A stretch of DNA of 64,000 bases, from NCBI GenBank assembly GCA_963555705.1, contig OY743177.1, positions 56,316,096 to 56,380,095 of the forward strand. The letters are read 5' to 3'. How positions within the stretch are numbered: position 1 is the first letter of the stretch; every line of letters starts with the position of its first letter. Below are positions 23,001-34,807 of the stretch, piece by piece. Origin of the DNA: Ligustrum vulgare (Eukaryota; Streptophyta; Magnoliopsida; Lamiales; Oleaceae). A program made the position numbers and the translations under genes. The notes under the pieces were generated by a model. It did not search any database. It had not been told where the DNA came from and was given only the letters and a program-made list of their open reading frames with translations.

Positions 23001-24240
23001 TGTTTGGTGCAGTTTTGGATATTTTTCGGCGGTCGAACGTGATGGCGTCGTAAAAACTATTTTTAAAGTAATTCCGCCGAGATTTTGAACTTCGGACCAA
23101 AAGTAAGTTTGTTCTAAATTAAATTTCAAACCTATTGACGGTTTCGATTTATCCATATGATCAATATATTAAAATATGGACGATTTTGCCCTTAATGATA
23201 CGATAAAATATATTAATCGTGATTTAACGAAATTGATTAATCATTATTAATGATATGATAATAAGTGTTAATAAAATATGTATTCTAAATTATTTAACAC
23301 TACTATGTGATTAATACGATAAATTAAAAGATTTAAAAGTAACATAATAGTTGCCATACCGTGATGGATTGAGTTTTATGGACTGGATTTATACCTTAAC
23401 TGGAGATGACTCATTATCGTAACGGATTGGACTATTATGAATACCTTGACTGGATTTGAAGATACGACTCGCTCACTCATGAAAGGTAATTATTTCATTA
23501 TGTTGTTGCCACCTACATGGTTGGTTCTACCACTTACATGGTTGGCTTTATCAGTTTAATTATTTCATTATGTCGATTCCGCCTATATGGCCGGTTTAGC
23601 AATTGAATATATAGAATACTTTACATATATTCATATTTTATATTATTTCAGGAACACCTCAATTGTTGGTTAATTCTAACATATTAGAGGATGTTTTCAA
23701 CATATATACGTGGTGATATTATTATTGTTTAACCTATATACGTGGTGATATTATTGTTATTTGATACTTCATCAAATGATACCAGAAGTTATCATTACCA
23801 AAAAAGTTGGTAAATGTTGATAAAAATATTTCATCCAATGGTACCAGAAGTTACCAATATCTGAATTTGAATGGGTGGATGAAAATTATTCAACAAGAGA
23901 ATGTTGATGTATGATAAGATAATATCACATGATAGTACGGAAATGGCTAATGTGAAAATAATCTCATAAGTATTATGAGATGAATATTAGATGATAAATG
24001 TCTGGAAAAGTTCTTGCACGAGCACTCAGGTATTCCAGAAGAAGTGTATATTTACTCCAGAAGAAGTAAAAATTATCATCTAAACATACTGAAATGATAT
24101 TATTATTATTGCTCCTGAAGAAGCATAAACTAGTCATACATGCATAATACAAAAGGAGGAAACATTGATGATCCTCAAAATGAAAGGTGTGTTTCAAGAG
24201 TAAGAATACTCCGTACTCTACCACCACCTATTCTAGGGTT
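23001..24240 (+). other. AT-rich interior of the LTR element
   Basis: No coding domain. Short phrases are duplicated locally (ATACGTGGTGATATTATT at about 23706 and 23738; a CTACATGGTTGG phrase near 23513 and 23534), and CCAGAAG recurs. Confidence 0.4.
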
Positions 24241-24244
24241 CACA

Positions 24245-24465
24245 AAGTTAAGTTTACATTAACCGGACTCCATTTTCGCTTGATTCCCCTTCCTTGCGAC
24301 CAATCTATCTTTACTCCTGCTGGATCTTGTATTGGAATATATGATTGCAACTTATCCAGCAGTTCCTCGATAGTAGGAGCAGAAATAAGGATTCTTCTAG
24401 GAAATATCTCATGGTACTTTGGGATGCATAAACAGTGAAAATCATTGGCTTTTAAACTTGAAAAA
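24245..24465 (-). CDS. Antisense open frame, possible exon, unknown
   Basis: A frame of about 73 codons on the minus strand runs between two TGA codons and lacks its own ATG. The composition looks coding: PRRILISAPTIEELLDKLQ, then QGRGIKRKW near the end. It lies just downstream of, and on the same strand as, the 24635-25207 frame, so it could be another exon or gene of the same inserted unit. I do not recognise the family. Confidence 0.35.
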
Positions 24466-24634
24466 CTTCACTATTTACTACTCATGTTTTGAAAAAGTGA
24501 AGATTTACTTTTGACAGAATCACCCTACTAACCTTTCGGTGATTTAATATATTTAACCAGCCTTTATAAAAACTCGTGAAAGAAAACAGAAAAATATTTT
24601 ATATGTGCATATATATCAAATGATTTACCTTGTA

Positions 24635-25207
24635 TTAATGCTGCATAGCCAAAACATCATTGTTTATAACAGTCTGGCAAACAGGATCTTTTGCTATTAT
24701 ATTTTTGAGACTATAACGCTCTTTATCGCTGAAGAATTTAGCCCATAAAGATAGTAGCTCACGCTGCACATACCCACTAGGGTGCGTCTCAAGAGTCAAT
24801 CGGATATCATCCAATGACTCCTTACTCAGCCCACCCTTAATAAAGTCTATCTTATCATCTCGATTTATAGATGAATACCCTATTGACTTACAACGGGTAT
24901 CACATGTCCATCGAGCACATTTGTAGCAACTATTTAATCTTTTTGCTCTTCGCTTCTTTGCAAAAGTACTCTTACCTAAGCCAGGCTTGTGCTTAGGAAA
25001 TGAATCTGGTAATTCACCAGCTAATCGAACTTTCGCTTCGATCAACCAGCGAACATCTTCTGGGATGCCATGATCCATCAGCAACCTCAATCTTTCGAGC
25101 CTAATTCGATAAATTTTTCTCAAATCATTTACTGGAAGATTGGAATAATATTTGCGAATATTTGAAAGTATGATATCCATTTTTGATAGATCTAGCCTTC
25201 TTCCCAA
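24635..25207 (-). CDS. Antisense Cys-rich basic protein, possibly viral NABP-like
   Basis: The first ATG in the frame is at about 25180 and gives about 181 codons ending in TAA; there are no internal stops. The N-terminal half is helical and charged. The centre has a basic patch (AKKRRAKRL) directly followed by four cysteines in a compact C-x2-C-x4-C-x3-C-like arrangement (CYKCARWTCDTRC), then IDFIKGG. A basic RRRA stretch leading into such a Cys cluster resembles the nucleic-acid-binding proteins of carlaviruses and relatives (Carla_C4 type). The match is by eye only, and the roughly 70-residue C-terminal extension is not explained by it. It lies antisense inside an LTR element that is otherwise full of stops. 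Alternatives are a captured host gene or an unrelated retroelement accessory frame. Confidence 0.4.
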   Translation of the reverse strand: MGRRLDLSKMDIILSNIRKYYSNLPVNDLRKIYRIRLERLRLLMDHGIPEDVRWLIEAKVRLAGELPDSFPKHKPGLGKSTFAKKRRAKRLNSCYKCARWTCDTRCKSIGYSSINRDDKIDFIKGGLSKESLDDIRLTLETHPSGYVQRELLSLWAKFFSDKERYSLKNIIAKDPVCQTVINNDVLAMQH

Positions 25208-25259
25208 ATCATCTATTTAAATGCATTATTCAACGCGTGAAAGAGCGATGGCTCCGCGT

Positions 25260-27165
25260 GTCAGTGATATCGATTCCATCAAGAAATAATGGAATAAATT
25301 ATTGAAAAGGTGAGATAATGCGTCATTACCTTTTTCGATATAAGGGAAGATTTGGCGACAAGATTGAGATCATGAGATATTTCCTTGGATATTGTACCTG
25401 ATTTTTCCGGTATAAAAGTAATAAAGGTATGCTGATTTGAACTGTACAGAAATACGTACTGATGAAATGAATACTGTATTGAACCAGAAGTTCATACATA
25501 TGTACAAGTGAAATATCTTGTTGAACCAGAAGTTCTATAATGATTGGTTAGATTCCAATTCAATAATGAGATTTATTGAGAATGAATAATGGCATTCATT
25601 AAAGAACCAGAAGATTGTTATCATTGCTGCTTGTTCTCAAAAGCAAATTAATTATCTCACTAAATGAATGACTGATTATTTGCTCAAGTAATGATATTAC
25701 GAGCAAAGTGATAAATGCTAGCATGAATATATCTTAAAGTCATTAATGATTTTACGAATTAGTTGAGATAATAGAATATTATATTGCTAATGGTTTAGCA
25801 GATTAAAAGCCTCAAGTTATTTGCTATGAGAACAATTTGATTATGCAGCAATATTCTACATAAAAACATGTCAATACGATGAAATAATGATTTGCTTGTG
25901 AAACTTTATGATTTCTAAGAAGTGTGATATCTATATACACTCCAACAATACGCACTTGATATATGATTGTATGACATGTGTTGCGACATTTTAGCCGATT
26001 GATATAATATAAGATTTGTGAATATTATGGGGAAAACACGCTTAAAGCGTAATTATGCCTGAAGCATAATGACTATCGATTCCAAAATAAATATCTCTTG
26101 AATGATTGAGATGATCCCTTTGAGGCTGAATACTCATAGTGAGTATAAGGGACATAGTTAAAAGAGATTCAGGTACCTGATGATAGAACATATACAGAGA
26201 TCTCTCTATGTTATATTGAGTTGAAATGGAATCGATAAATAAGTCGACTACATACAACCCTCTTATGAAAATGAGGTTGATGAAATTATAATACTTTGGC
26301 CAAGTATATAACCCCAATGTAGGGATTATTATTCAAGGACCAGAAGTCCAAATGCTTAAATGTGTAAAGCCAGTAATTATATGTACAAATGAAAAATATT
26401 TCACAGTCGTAGATGACGACTCGTTGCGCGCAAGATTTTTCATTGAACTGGCATAACATATGGTGGATGTGACTATAATCTAAATCACTAGCTTGAGCTC
26501 TTTGATATACCAATGAGTGAGATCAAAAAGTGTGATTCTCATCTCGATATTTTGAGGGTATTCTTTGATGTACCAGTTGATCGCGGTACGTTGGGATTTC
26601 AAGTAAAATGATTGTAGATTATATGTCAAAATTGATATCTATTTCAATGATTGATTATGCTCCTGCAAATTAGAAATTGCAGTTTATAAAGTGTAAGAAC
26701 ATACATGTATAAATCATTGAAAGATTCAATATGCCCAGATTAGTATCACTATAGGATGATACAAATGACCCCATAATATAATATGTTGAAATTGAAATTG
26801 GAGTGTACTATTATTATATTTGAATATTTGGGCATGCAATTGATTTTCAATATGCAAAATTATATTATCCACCGGAAATTGATTATTCACCAGAAGTGAA
26901 TATGAAAATGAATATTTAATTATTCATCAGATGTGAATTCTAGATTTTGATAGAAGTGAATCAATTCTAGATTTGAGTAATGCAATCAGTCAACTAAATA
27001 AACATTGCTTGGTATAGCATGTTCAGTACATCATAAATAAACTATGACATCATAAATGAGCTATGAACGATTTATATAAAACTCATCATGAATGATATGT
27101 TTTGATGAAAAGATATGAGATTGCATCAATATACTTGTGATATTCCATGAAAAGGAATAAATACG
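25260..27165 (+). other. Decayed interior of the LTR element
   Basis: AT-rich, no domain recognised. CCAGAAG occurs repeatedly here and upstream (about 23783, 23844, 24035, 24056, 25485, 25525, 25605, 26330, 26889, 27478). Confidence 0.4.
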
Positions 27166-27850
27166 CGTTGCACTCTTTTTCCCTTAACTGAGGTTTTTCC
27201 TACAGGGTTTTCCTAGCAAGGTTTTTAATGAGGCAACAGTTGAGGCGTATTGATAAGAATTAATGAGAATAATGTACTCTTTTTTCCTTCGCTGAGGTTT
27301 TGTCCCACAGGGTTTTCCTAACAAAGATTTTTGAGGCATCATCATAGCTATCAACAAGCTATAATTAACAACACGTTGTTATACTGGAATGATATCAACA
27401 AATGAAGAAAATCATATACATCTTATGAAGAATGTTATGATATCGGCTACACACAAGAAGATTTTCATATATACATATTCCAGAAGTAAGATGATATCAA
27501 TGTTCGAGAAGATCATGAATCCTCAATTGCACACTTCAGGGGGAGAAACATGCTGTACTCTTTTTCCTTCGTTCAGGTTTTATCCTACTAGGTTTTCCTG
27601 ACAAGGTTTTAACGAGGCAGCGGCTGTACTCTTTTTCCTTGGTTCAGATTTTATCCCACTGGGTTTTACTGACGAGGTTTTAATGAGGCAGCACTTCAGA
27701 ACTTCAAGATTCAGTACATGATTTGTTCTACTCAAACGTCAAACTCAATGATTTACCATGGCCAACATCAGGGGGAGCTTCTGTACTCTTTTTCCTTCGC
27801 TCAAGTTTTTTCCCACTGGGTTTTCTTAGCAAGGTTTTAACGAGGCAGAC
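27165..27850 (+). repeat. Five copies of a 70-bp repeat before the 3' LTR
   Basis: Each copy has the order TGTACTCTTTTTCCTT, a GTTTTATCCCACTGGGTTTT-like core, then GACAAGGTTTTAACGAGGCA. Copies begin near 27170, 27276, 27552, 27624 and 27780, separated by unrelated sequence. Such repeats are common in the 3' untranslated region of plant copia elements. A purine tract AAGGGGGAG precedes the LTR at 27888. Confidence 0.8.
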
Positions 27851-27887
27851 AATTGAGCAAGCGAGTAATATTTCATTCAAGGGGGAG

Positions 27888-28109
27888 TGTTATAAATATT
27901 AGGCAAAGTTAGGTAAAAATAAGAAAAAATCAGTGAATGAAAATTACTCTTATGCTCCTGTAAAATTTATATATTACGATTATGCCATTGTCCAATATTA
28001 CGATTATGCCATTGTCCACCCCTATAAATAGGGGCCTATATTCATTATGAAATATTAAGAATAAGAAATTCTCTCTGATTCTCTCTATATTCTCTATTGT
28101 TTTACAACA
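27888..28109 (+). repeat. 3' LTR of the inverted element
   Basis: 222 bp, from TGTTATAAATATTAGGC to TTTTACAACA, with TG..CA ends. It serves as the complete reference for the split 5' LTR. Confidence 0.92.
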
Positions 28110-28114
28110 TGATA

Positions 28115-29139
28115 AGAGTTTTTTAGAACTTTACACCAAAAAAGGAGAAGAAAAAAGGGAGATCTATAGACCGTACTTAACCGAACAAAACTAAAGTTGC
28201 ACGTTCAGTATGTTAAATTGGGTACACCTGAACACAGAAAATAGACGAGTATCTCACGTTTGTATTTTTTTTTATTCTTGTATAATGACGCTTGGTCGAA
28301 AACCCACAACTACATAAGTAAAGAGCTGCATTTTCAGTCCATGCTTTGAACTCTAAATAATACTCATCCATTGGGATTTATAAATTGTAATACTAACAAT
28401 TCAAATTTATATTTTTCAAGTACAACAAGTTATTGGAATTTTCAACTAACCCCATCAAATTTGCTACTTACAATATCAAAGAGGGCACTTCTATAGTCAT
28501 CTCAAAGCACACATTCCATAAATGCCAAGCCCAATTTCAAAAGGGGAAATAGAATTTTTGAACATTAAAAATAGTGTTTTCAATCAAACAAGGTGTAAGA
28601 CAATGCCGAAGGACCTGTCCTTTTCAATGCATAATGTATGTATTTCTGTTTGTTTCTCGTTAAAACGAGAATTTTCCATTTTTGCTACAGTAAATAAATT
28701 ACTAAATAATGGACTTGCAAAGTGTAGTGTCAGAGTTAAAGTTTTCCAGAGAACCTTTGTGGAATTGAAAACCATAATTATCCTTTGCATTACTTGACCA
28801 AGTCAAAATTGGAAGGGCATTTTTGATAATTAGTGACAATTAGGAATGCTTTTTGTACTTTTAGTGGAAGTGTGTAGCCATTTTGTCTTACAATAATGTT
28901 ACTTTCCCAATTGCCTTCACAATCTGCATGACAATTGGTGATATATCTCGATAAATAACTTAACAAAATATCGCGAGATATTGACCAAAAAATTTTAAAA
29001 AGTTGCTGGGCAACTATATTTACGCAGAAAATTACCTTTTCAGGCAGAGCTCCCCAATCCCTAACAAATCAACTGCGTAGCTTAGTTTGACCACTGCATT
29101 TTTCCAACAACTCACCGAAACCCACCGGAGCAAGTCCGG
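28115..29139. other. Relocated flank, ancestral upstream of the FRS gene
   Basis: No coding frame is supported. If the inversion is undone, 29139 joins 22327, so bases about 28900-29139 would have been the upstream region of the FAR1-like pseudogene. Bases 28891-28933 repeat 17141-17184 with two differences. Confidence 0.5.
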
Positions 29140-29206
29140 CATAAGAGTAATTTTCATTCACTGATTTTTTCTTATTTTTACCTAACTTTGCCTAATATTT
29201 ATAACA
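29140..29206 (-). repeat. Inverted first 67 bases of the LTR
   Basis: The reverse complement equals positions 1-67 of the 3' LTR at 27888 with no difference that I can see, and is followed by TATCA, the reversed target-site duplication. Confidence 0.9.
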
Positions 29207-29885
29207 TATCATTTGTTTAATCTTATTTTGGTTTATGAATGATGGATGGTATTATGTGGGTCTTATATAGGTTTTTAGCAAATTGAGTTGGCGAAGTTAT
29301 GTAGTAAGTGGCACGATCACACTTTTTTGTGTACGTAATAAAATAATTTATATTTTATATCTTCTATATAATAAAGCATAAAATGAAAAATATTGAATTA
29401 TTGATTTATACATATATGATTAAGTCATTGGTCATAAAGTATTATAAATAATAATACGTTATTATTTAGAATAGATAGTATCAAGGTAGATTAAGAAATC
29501 ATATTACTTAGTCTCTTTTTAAATTCTTACGATTGTGTCAAATTAAGTAATTTTAACTTTAATAAAAATAGTTATTTATATGAAAACTACTCATTTACTT
29601 ATTTATTTATTTATTAACTCGTAAATAAATTTATAATAGGCATTTTCAATTTTTTTTCCAAATAACTTTTTGTACGACAAGGAATTTATAAAACAAAATT
29701 TCTATAGCAAATGAAAGTTTAAGAAGATGTTGAAACTATATTTCAATCATAAAAATATTTTTTTTTTTTTTTGGTCATATTTGAACTATCCAGATATTCT
29801 CTTTTTTTTTTCATTTATTTATGTCCATCATATAAGTGAGGATTGAATACATATTTATCTATAAATATGTTTTAATAACTTACCT

Positions 29886-29887
<2 letters not shown>

Positions 29888-29958
<71 letters not shown>
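29888..29958. repeat. (AT)n microsatellite
   Basis: About 35 AT dinucleotides followed by a short CT run. Confidence 0.95.
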
Positions 29959-29962
<4 letters not shown>

Positions 29963-30434
29963 CTCTCTTTAAAAGACTCTCATATTAGCGTCCAAATAAA
30001 TAAGATAGTGGTTTTAAAACTTATTAATTTTAAAATTCAACTCATCATCTACCAATTGATCGTGTTGATTATTTTAATCCAGACTATACTATTTTTATTG
30101 CCATATTTCTTAATTCTGCTATAATATTTTCGAAATCTCGTATTGATAGAAATGAAAATGACACGTCTATGTTTAAATGAGTTATTAGGCTATGATAGAA
30201 AAATAAGTTAGATAAACTAAGAACATAAACTTCCAGTACCAATTTATCGTTAGAAAAAATTATCGATAGTTTGATATAATTAATCGTACAAATTTTTTAG
30301 TTGATTTAAGGTTGTAATGATTCAATTTTAAGAATTGTAAAAACTTAACCATTGAATTAGAATTTGGTGAAATATTGAAAATTTTATCAATAAACATGTT
30401 TTGTAGTTATGATAATATCTATTAAAAGACGACA

Positions 30435-31372
30435 TAGTTTTTCTTCATTTCTTAAGACTAAATAAATGAAAAATATATATATAACAATAATAAGAATAAT
30501 TATATAAATATAGATTAAAAATATAAATTGCTAGATAATAAATTAATTCAATGCTAGATAATTGAAAAACTATAATAATATGAAATTATATTATAGCATC
30601 GTAAATTTTTAAAAAATAAATTTGTATTTAATGTTACTAAATAAGGGGTAAGGGTATGTTAGGTATATAATTAAATATATAAGGGTATAATAGGAAATCA
30701 AAAAATTTTCACTCACTCACCTGTTTAATATACTGTAGATAGATAGTTTTTCTTCATTTCTTAAGATTAAATAAATAAATATATATATAAATATAACAAG
30801 GGTATAATAGGAAATCAAAAAATTTCCACTCACTCACCTGTTTAATATACTGTAGATAGATAGTTTTTCTTCATTTCTTAAGATTAAATAAATAAAAATA
30901 TATATAAATATAACAATAATAAGAATAATTATATAAAAATAGATTATAAATATAAATTTCTAGATAATAAATTAATTCAATGCTAGATAATTGAAAAATT
31001 ATAATAATATGAAATTATATTATAGCATCGTAAATTTTTAAAAAATAAATTCCTATTTAATGTTATTAAATAAGGGGGTAAGGGTATGTTAAGTATATAA
31101 TTAAATATATAAGGGTATAATAGAAAATCAAAAGTTTCCCACTCACTCACACATTTAATATATTGTAGAGTAGATGTAGATAGATAATTGAAAAACTATA
31201 ATAATATGAAAATATATTATAGCATTGTAAATTTTTAAAAAATAAATTCATATTTAATGTTACTATATAAGGGGTTTAAGTGTATGTTAGGTATATAATT
31301 AAAATATAAGGGTATAATAGGAAATCAAAAAATTCCCACTCATTCACACGTTTAATATATTTTAGATTTAGA
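30435..31372 (+). repeat. Tandem array of about 310-bp units
   Basis: Four units start with AGTTTTTCTTCATTTCTTAAG and end near CTCACTCACC...TAGATAGAT. Copy 1 is about 30435-30743. Copy 2, about 30744-30861, has an internal deletion. Copy 3 is about 30862-31175. Copy 4, about 31180-31372, lacks its start. Confidence 0.75.
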
Positions 31373-33379
31373 TGTAGATTTGAAAATTGCAGATGTAGAT
31401 GATAAGTGTTTTTGGTAGTTGATTAAAGTGACTATGATTTATTCCTAATAATATTTTTCATTTTAAATTGTTGAGATTTTTCTTTATTTTATTTTTGCTT
31501 TTTAATAGACTTTCTTTTTATCTTCCACATTTTTTTTAAATACTCTGAGAGAAAATATGTGTGGTTAAAAAATAATTTAAGAAATTGTGCTGTTTAAAAA
31601 TATATTTTTATTTGATTTTCCAAATAGAGGCTAAAATTTTTTACAACACACATTTATAATTATTATGCTAAATTTTTGATTAAAAACTAAAAAAATTAAA
31701 TACAAGAGTCAACTTCAAAAAATTGTTTAATTTTTCATTTTCAATGAAGTTAACAATAATGTATAAAAAGTATTGAAATCTAGGATCGTTTATTATTTAA
31801 ATATATAAATTATCATTTACTATCTAAATAAGTTTTTGATAATTTAGATTGATTATGGTGATAGAATAAATTTATAGACATTTTTATAAATCATAAAATT
31901 TCTCAAACAAATCCGTTTGTAAAATTTTTTACAAACACACATTTATAATTATTGTGTTAATTTTTTTATTGAAAACTAAAAAAAAAAAATGTTAAATACA
32001 AGAGCCAAATACAAAAAATTCAAAATTGTGTAAATTTTCATTTTCAATGAAGTTAACAATAATGTATAAGAATTATTGAAATCTACGATCGTTTATTGTT
32101 TGAAAAGTTATTTTTAGGAGAATATGTGGTTAACAATATTAAATCTTTTATGAATATATGTGTAACATTATTTAATTGATAAATATGTGGATAATAAGAT
32201 GAGAGAAAAATGTATGTTGTTTTTATAAATGCCAAAATAGGGTATAGAAAAGTAGTAAAATTTATAAATTGATTTATAAATTATAATAATTGCGTCAACA
32301 TAATTATTTGAGTAGACTTTCTATATAATATTATATCAAACATAATATAATATAATGAGACTTATTATTTCAAAATAATGTGGTTTGTAATAATAAAATT
32401 TTGAAGAATATGTAATCGAATATCAGAGAATTTTAGATTATTTTAGTAATGAAATTTGCATTTAAAAATGAGTTTGAATTCAATCAATACTTATAGTATG
32501 AGCATTAAAATTATAATTTATTTTTGAGATATTTTATTTATTTGTTGTTCTTAATAATGATAAACAAAAAAACTATTATTGTGATAAATTATATTTATTC
32601 CAGCATTAGTTAAAATAAATATATTCTATATAAACGTTTTATGTTAGAAATGAAAGAACTAGATTAATATATTTTGAAATGTTATTTTTCTATTTTTTTA
32701 TTTGATATGATTGTTTAATCAATATATTTTCATCGAAATCCCTTTTATTGATAAAAATCTCGTACATCGCAGAGGAGAAAAATCTAGTACAATATTAAAT
32801 GAGGATAGTAACAAATTTTTTCCCTTCAAGATTTTCCTCCCAAAATAATTGTGTTGCCAAGATATGTAGAACTGTCACACAAGCTGAAGAATTGTCAATC
32901 AGTCTCTTGGATCGTGCTTTTGGAAGATTTGCAGCTATATACAACTTTATCTTCTCAAAGGCTCAGCTAAGCATTAATTGTGCAGACACATTCTGAAATC
33001 TACATACTGATTCTTTTTTTTTTTTATTTTTTTTTTTACGCTTTTACAGTTTTTTTAATCATCTTCATATCATAAAATCATAAAACAAAAAAAGAAGATA
33101 TAAAACTATAAAGGTCTATAAAAATAAATTTTTGACAGCTGCATTTTCTTTAATTCTTTTTTTATACATACATTTTTTTATTTTGACGTTTTTTCTTCTT
33201 TTTTCTTCCTTCGAATATTTGATGTAGATAAGCACGTGCTCGGTAAATTTAAAAAATAATAATTTATAGACATTTTTATAAATCACAAAATTTCTCAAAC
33301 AGATCGGCTTGCTAAAAACTTTACGTTTAAAGACATGTTTTTTATGTTTTCGAGGTAAGATGTATAGTTGAAAAATGAA

Positions 33380-34807
33380 TGACTCGATGTTAAATCCACC
33401 TTCCAAGTATAAAGGGATCAAGTTATAGCCTAACAATAATCTAGGGTCATTCTTCCTAGGGATTTTATTGGTATCGTAATATTTGCTAAATTCGAAACAT
33501 AAACTATGATTTCAATTGTGTTTGAATGAATAAAAAGAGAATATAATTAAATTCCAATGAAAGGGAAAATTGAGTGGAGTTATTCTTTCGCTATCAATTG
33601 ATTTTTGTAAATAAGATTAATATGAATTTCTTGAAATCGATAAGATGAGAAAATATTAGTGAGAGAATTAATCAACTTATTCTACAGCGTTTTGTCGAGC
33701 ATGTTGTGTGCATATTCAATACACACCACATCAGCAACATTAATCAAAGTAAAATAATTTGAAAATTTAAAACAATTTGTAAACGCTTATCAATAACAAG
33801 AATTCATTCATAATAAATTAAAACATACCCATTGAAGCTAAGAATAACTCCTATCAAATATAACTTAGCCGGACAGAATTAAATTAAACGAAACAAAAAT
33901 CGCACAAACGATAACCATTACTAAGAATGTAATTCAAGTTTTCAAATTAAAATTCAATAACCAAAATATATCTAATTATCAACTAACATCAATAATATAA
34001 AATTATTTAAACTAATGATTAAAACAATGAAAATCTAAATAAAAGCAATAAGAGAATGGACAAAATCGCCCAAAACTGAGGCTACTGGTCTGGCGTGAGA
34101 CTGGTTGAGATGAGGGACGCTGAGGTCGCTGGTGTTGAGAGAACTGCGGCTGAAGTGGCTGCTGTAGGTTGGTTGTGGATGGGGTCGAAGGAGAGGAGTT
34201 TTACGGGCTGTTGCAAGAAGCAAAAGGCCGCTGGTTCAGGCGGAGGAAGATGATGGTGTGGACGGCTGCTGGTGATGTCGGGTGAAGACAGAGGATGAGG
34301 GAAAGTTGTAGAAGAGTATGATAGCCAGCGTTGCCTCGTGATAGTGTGGGCGGTGGTTGAAGTGCTGGGTATTGGTTTTGTGTGTGAGGGAGATGAGCTA
34401 TGTGGAAGTTCTTTGCGGCTGTAGTGAGGAGGTTCAAACAGGGAGAGTGGGCGGCTGTGGTTGAATGGTGGATGGTGGAGAGAATGGTTGCGGCTGGAAG
34501 AATGAAGATGGAAGGAAGAAGAAAATGGCTATCCGCTGGTGAGGTTTTTTTTGAGTGTGGGTTTATGGGTTTTTTTTTCATTTTGGGCTTTTTCGAGTCA
34601 ATTAAGTTAGAGGTTTTTGAGTTAACATTGTCGAAAATGTACTCGCAATTAAATAAATGAAATTATTAGCAAATAAAATCAATTTAGAGTTAAAGAAATA
34701 AAATTGAATCTTTTATAAGTTTTACTCTAAATGACAATTTATATCCCAAAATTGTATATTTCTCATTTATTTACTTCTCTAAAACATGTAAAATTGGACA
34801 ATAATCG
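33380..34807 (-). repeat. 3' LTR of the Athila element
   Basis: Homologous along its whole length to 46252-47701, with a GC-rich central part. Frames such as 34035-34223 occur in both LTRs and are not genes. Confidence 0.92.

Larger units (their letters stand above)
22328..29206 (+). mobile_element. LTR retrotransposon split by an inversion
   Basis: The 3' LTR is complete (27888-28109). The 5' LTR lacks its first 76 or so bases. Bases 1-67 of the LTR lie inverted at 29140-29206. The base sequence next to the 3' LTR (TGATA, 28110-28114) equals the reversed base sequence next to the inverted fragment (29207-29211), as a 5-bp target-site duplication. The element therefore inserted on the opposite strand, and an inversion of about 22328-29139 later cut through its LTR. 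The 5.4-kb interior has no recognisable gag or pol on the plus strand. It is probably a decayed or non-autonomous copia-like element. Confidence 0.8.
29212..33374 (+). mobile_element. AT-rich Helitron-like repeat, left part
   Basis: Very AT-rich DNA with an internal unit repeated near 31450-31820, 31900-32110 and again to the right of the Athila element (47710-50180). Shared phrases include TTTTCATTTTCAATGAAG and ATTTAAATATATAAATT. The plus-strand 3' end is at about 50184, with a GTGCATCTCAC hairpin and ACTAGT. The 5' end is not found. A 66-codon frame at 32799-32996 is possibly a captured exon; its product is unknown. Confidence 0.5.

Noticed and set aside
24187..24438. Plus-strand frame of 83 codons
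   Set aside because: The minus-strand frame over the same bases looks more coding-like, and the plus frame has no motif.
27165..27850. CRISPR-like spaced repeats
   Set aside because: Five 70-bp repeats with unequal spacing, in a plant LTR element's 3' region. Nothing resembles a CRISPR array.
34035..34581. His/Pro/Ser-rich frames, repeated at 46907-47475
   Set aside because: They occur in both Athila LTRs and are noncoding LTR sequence.
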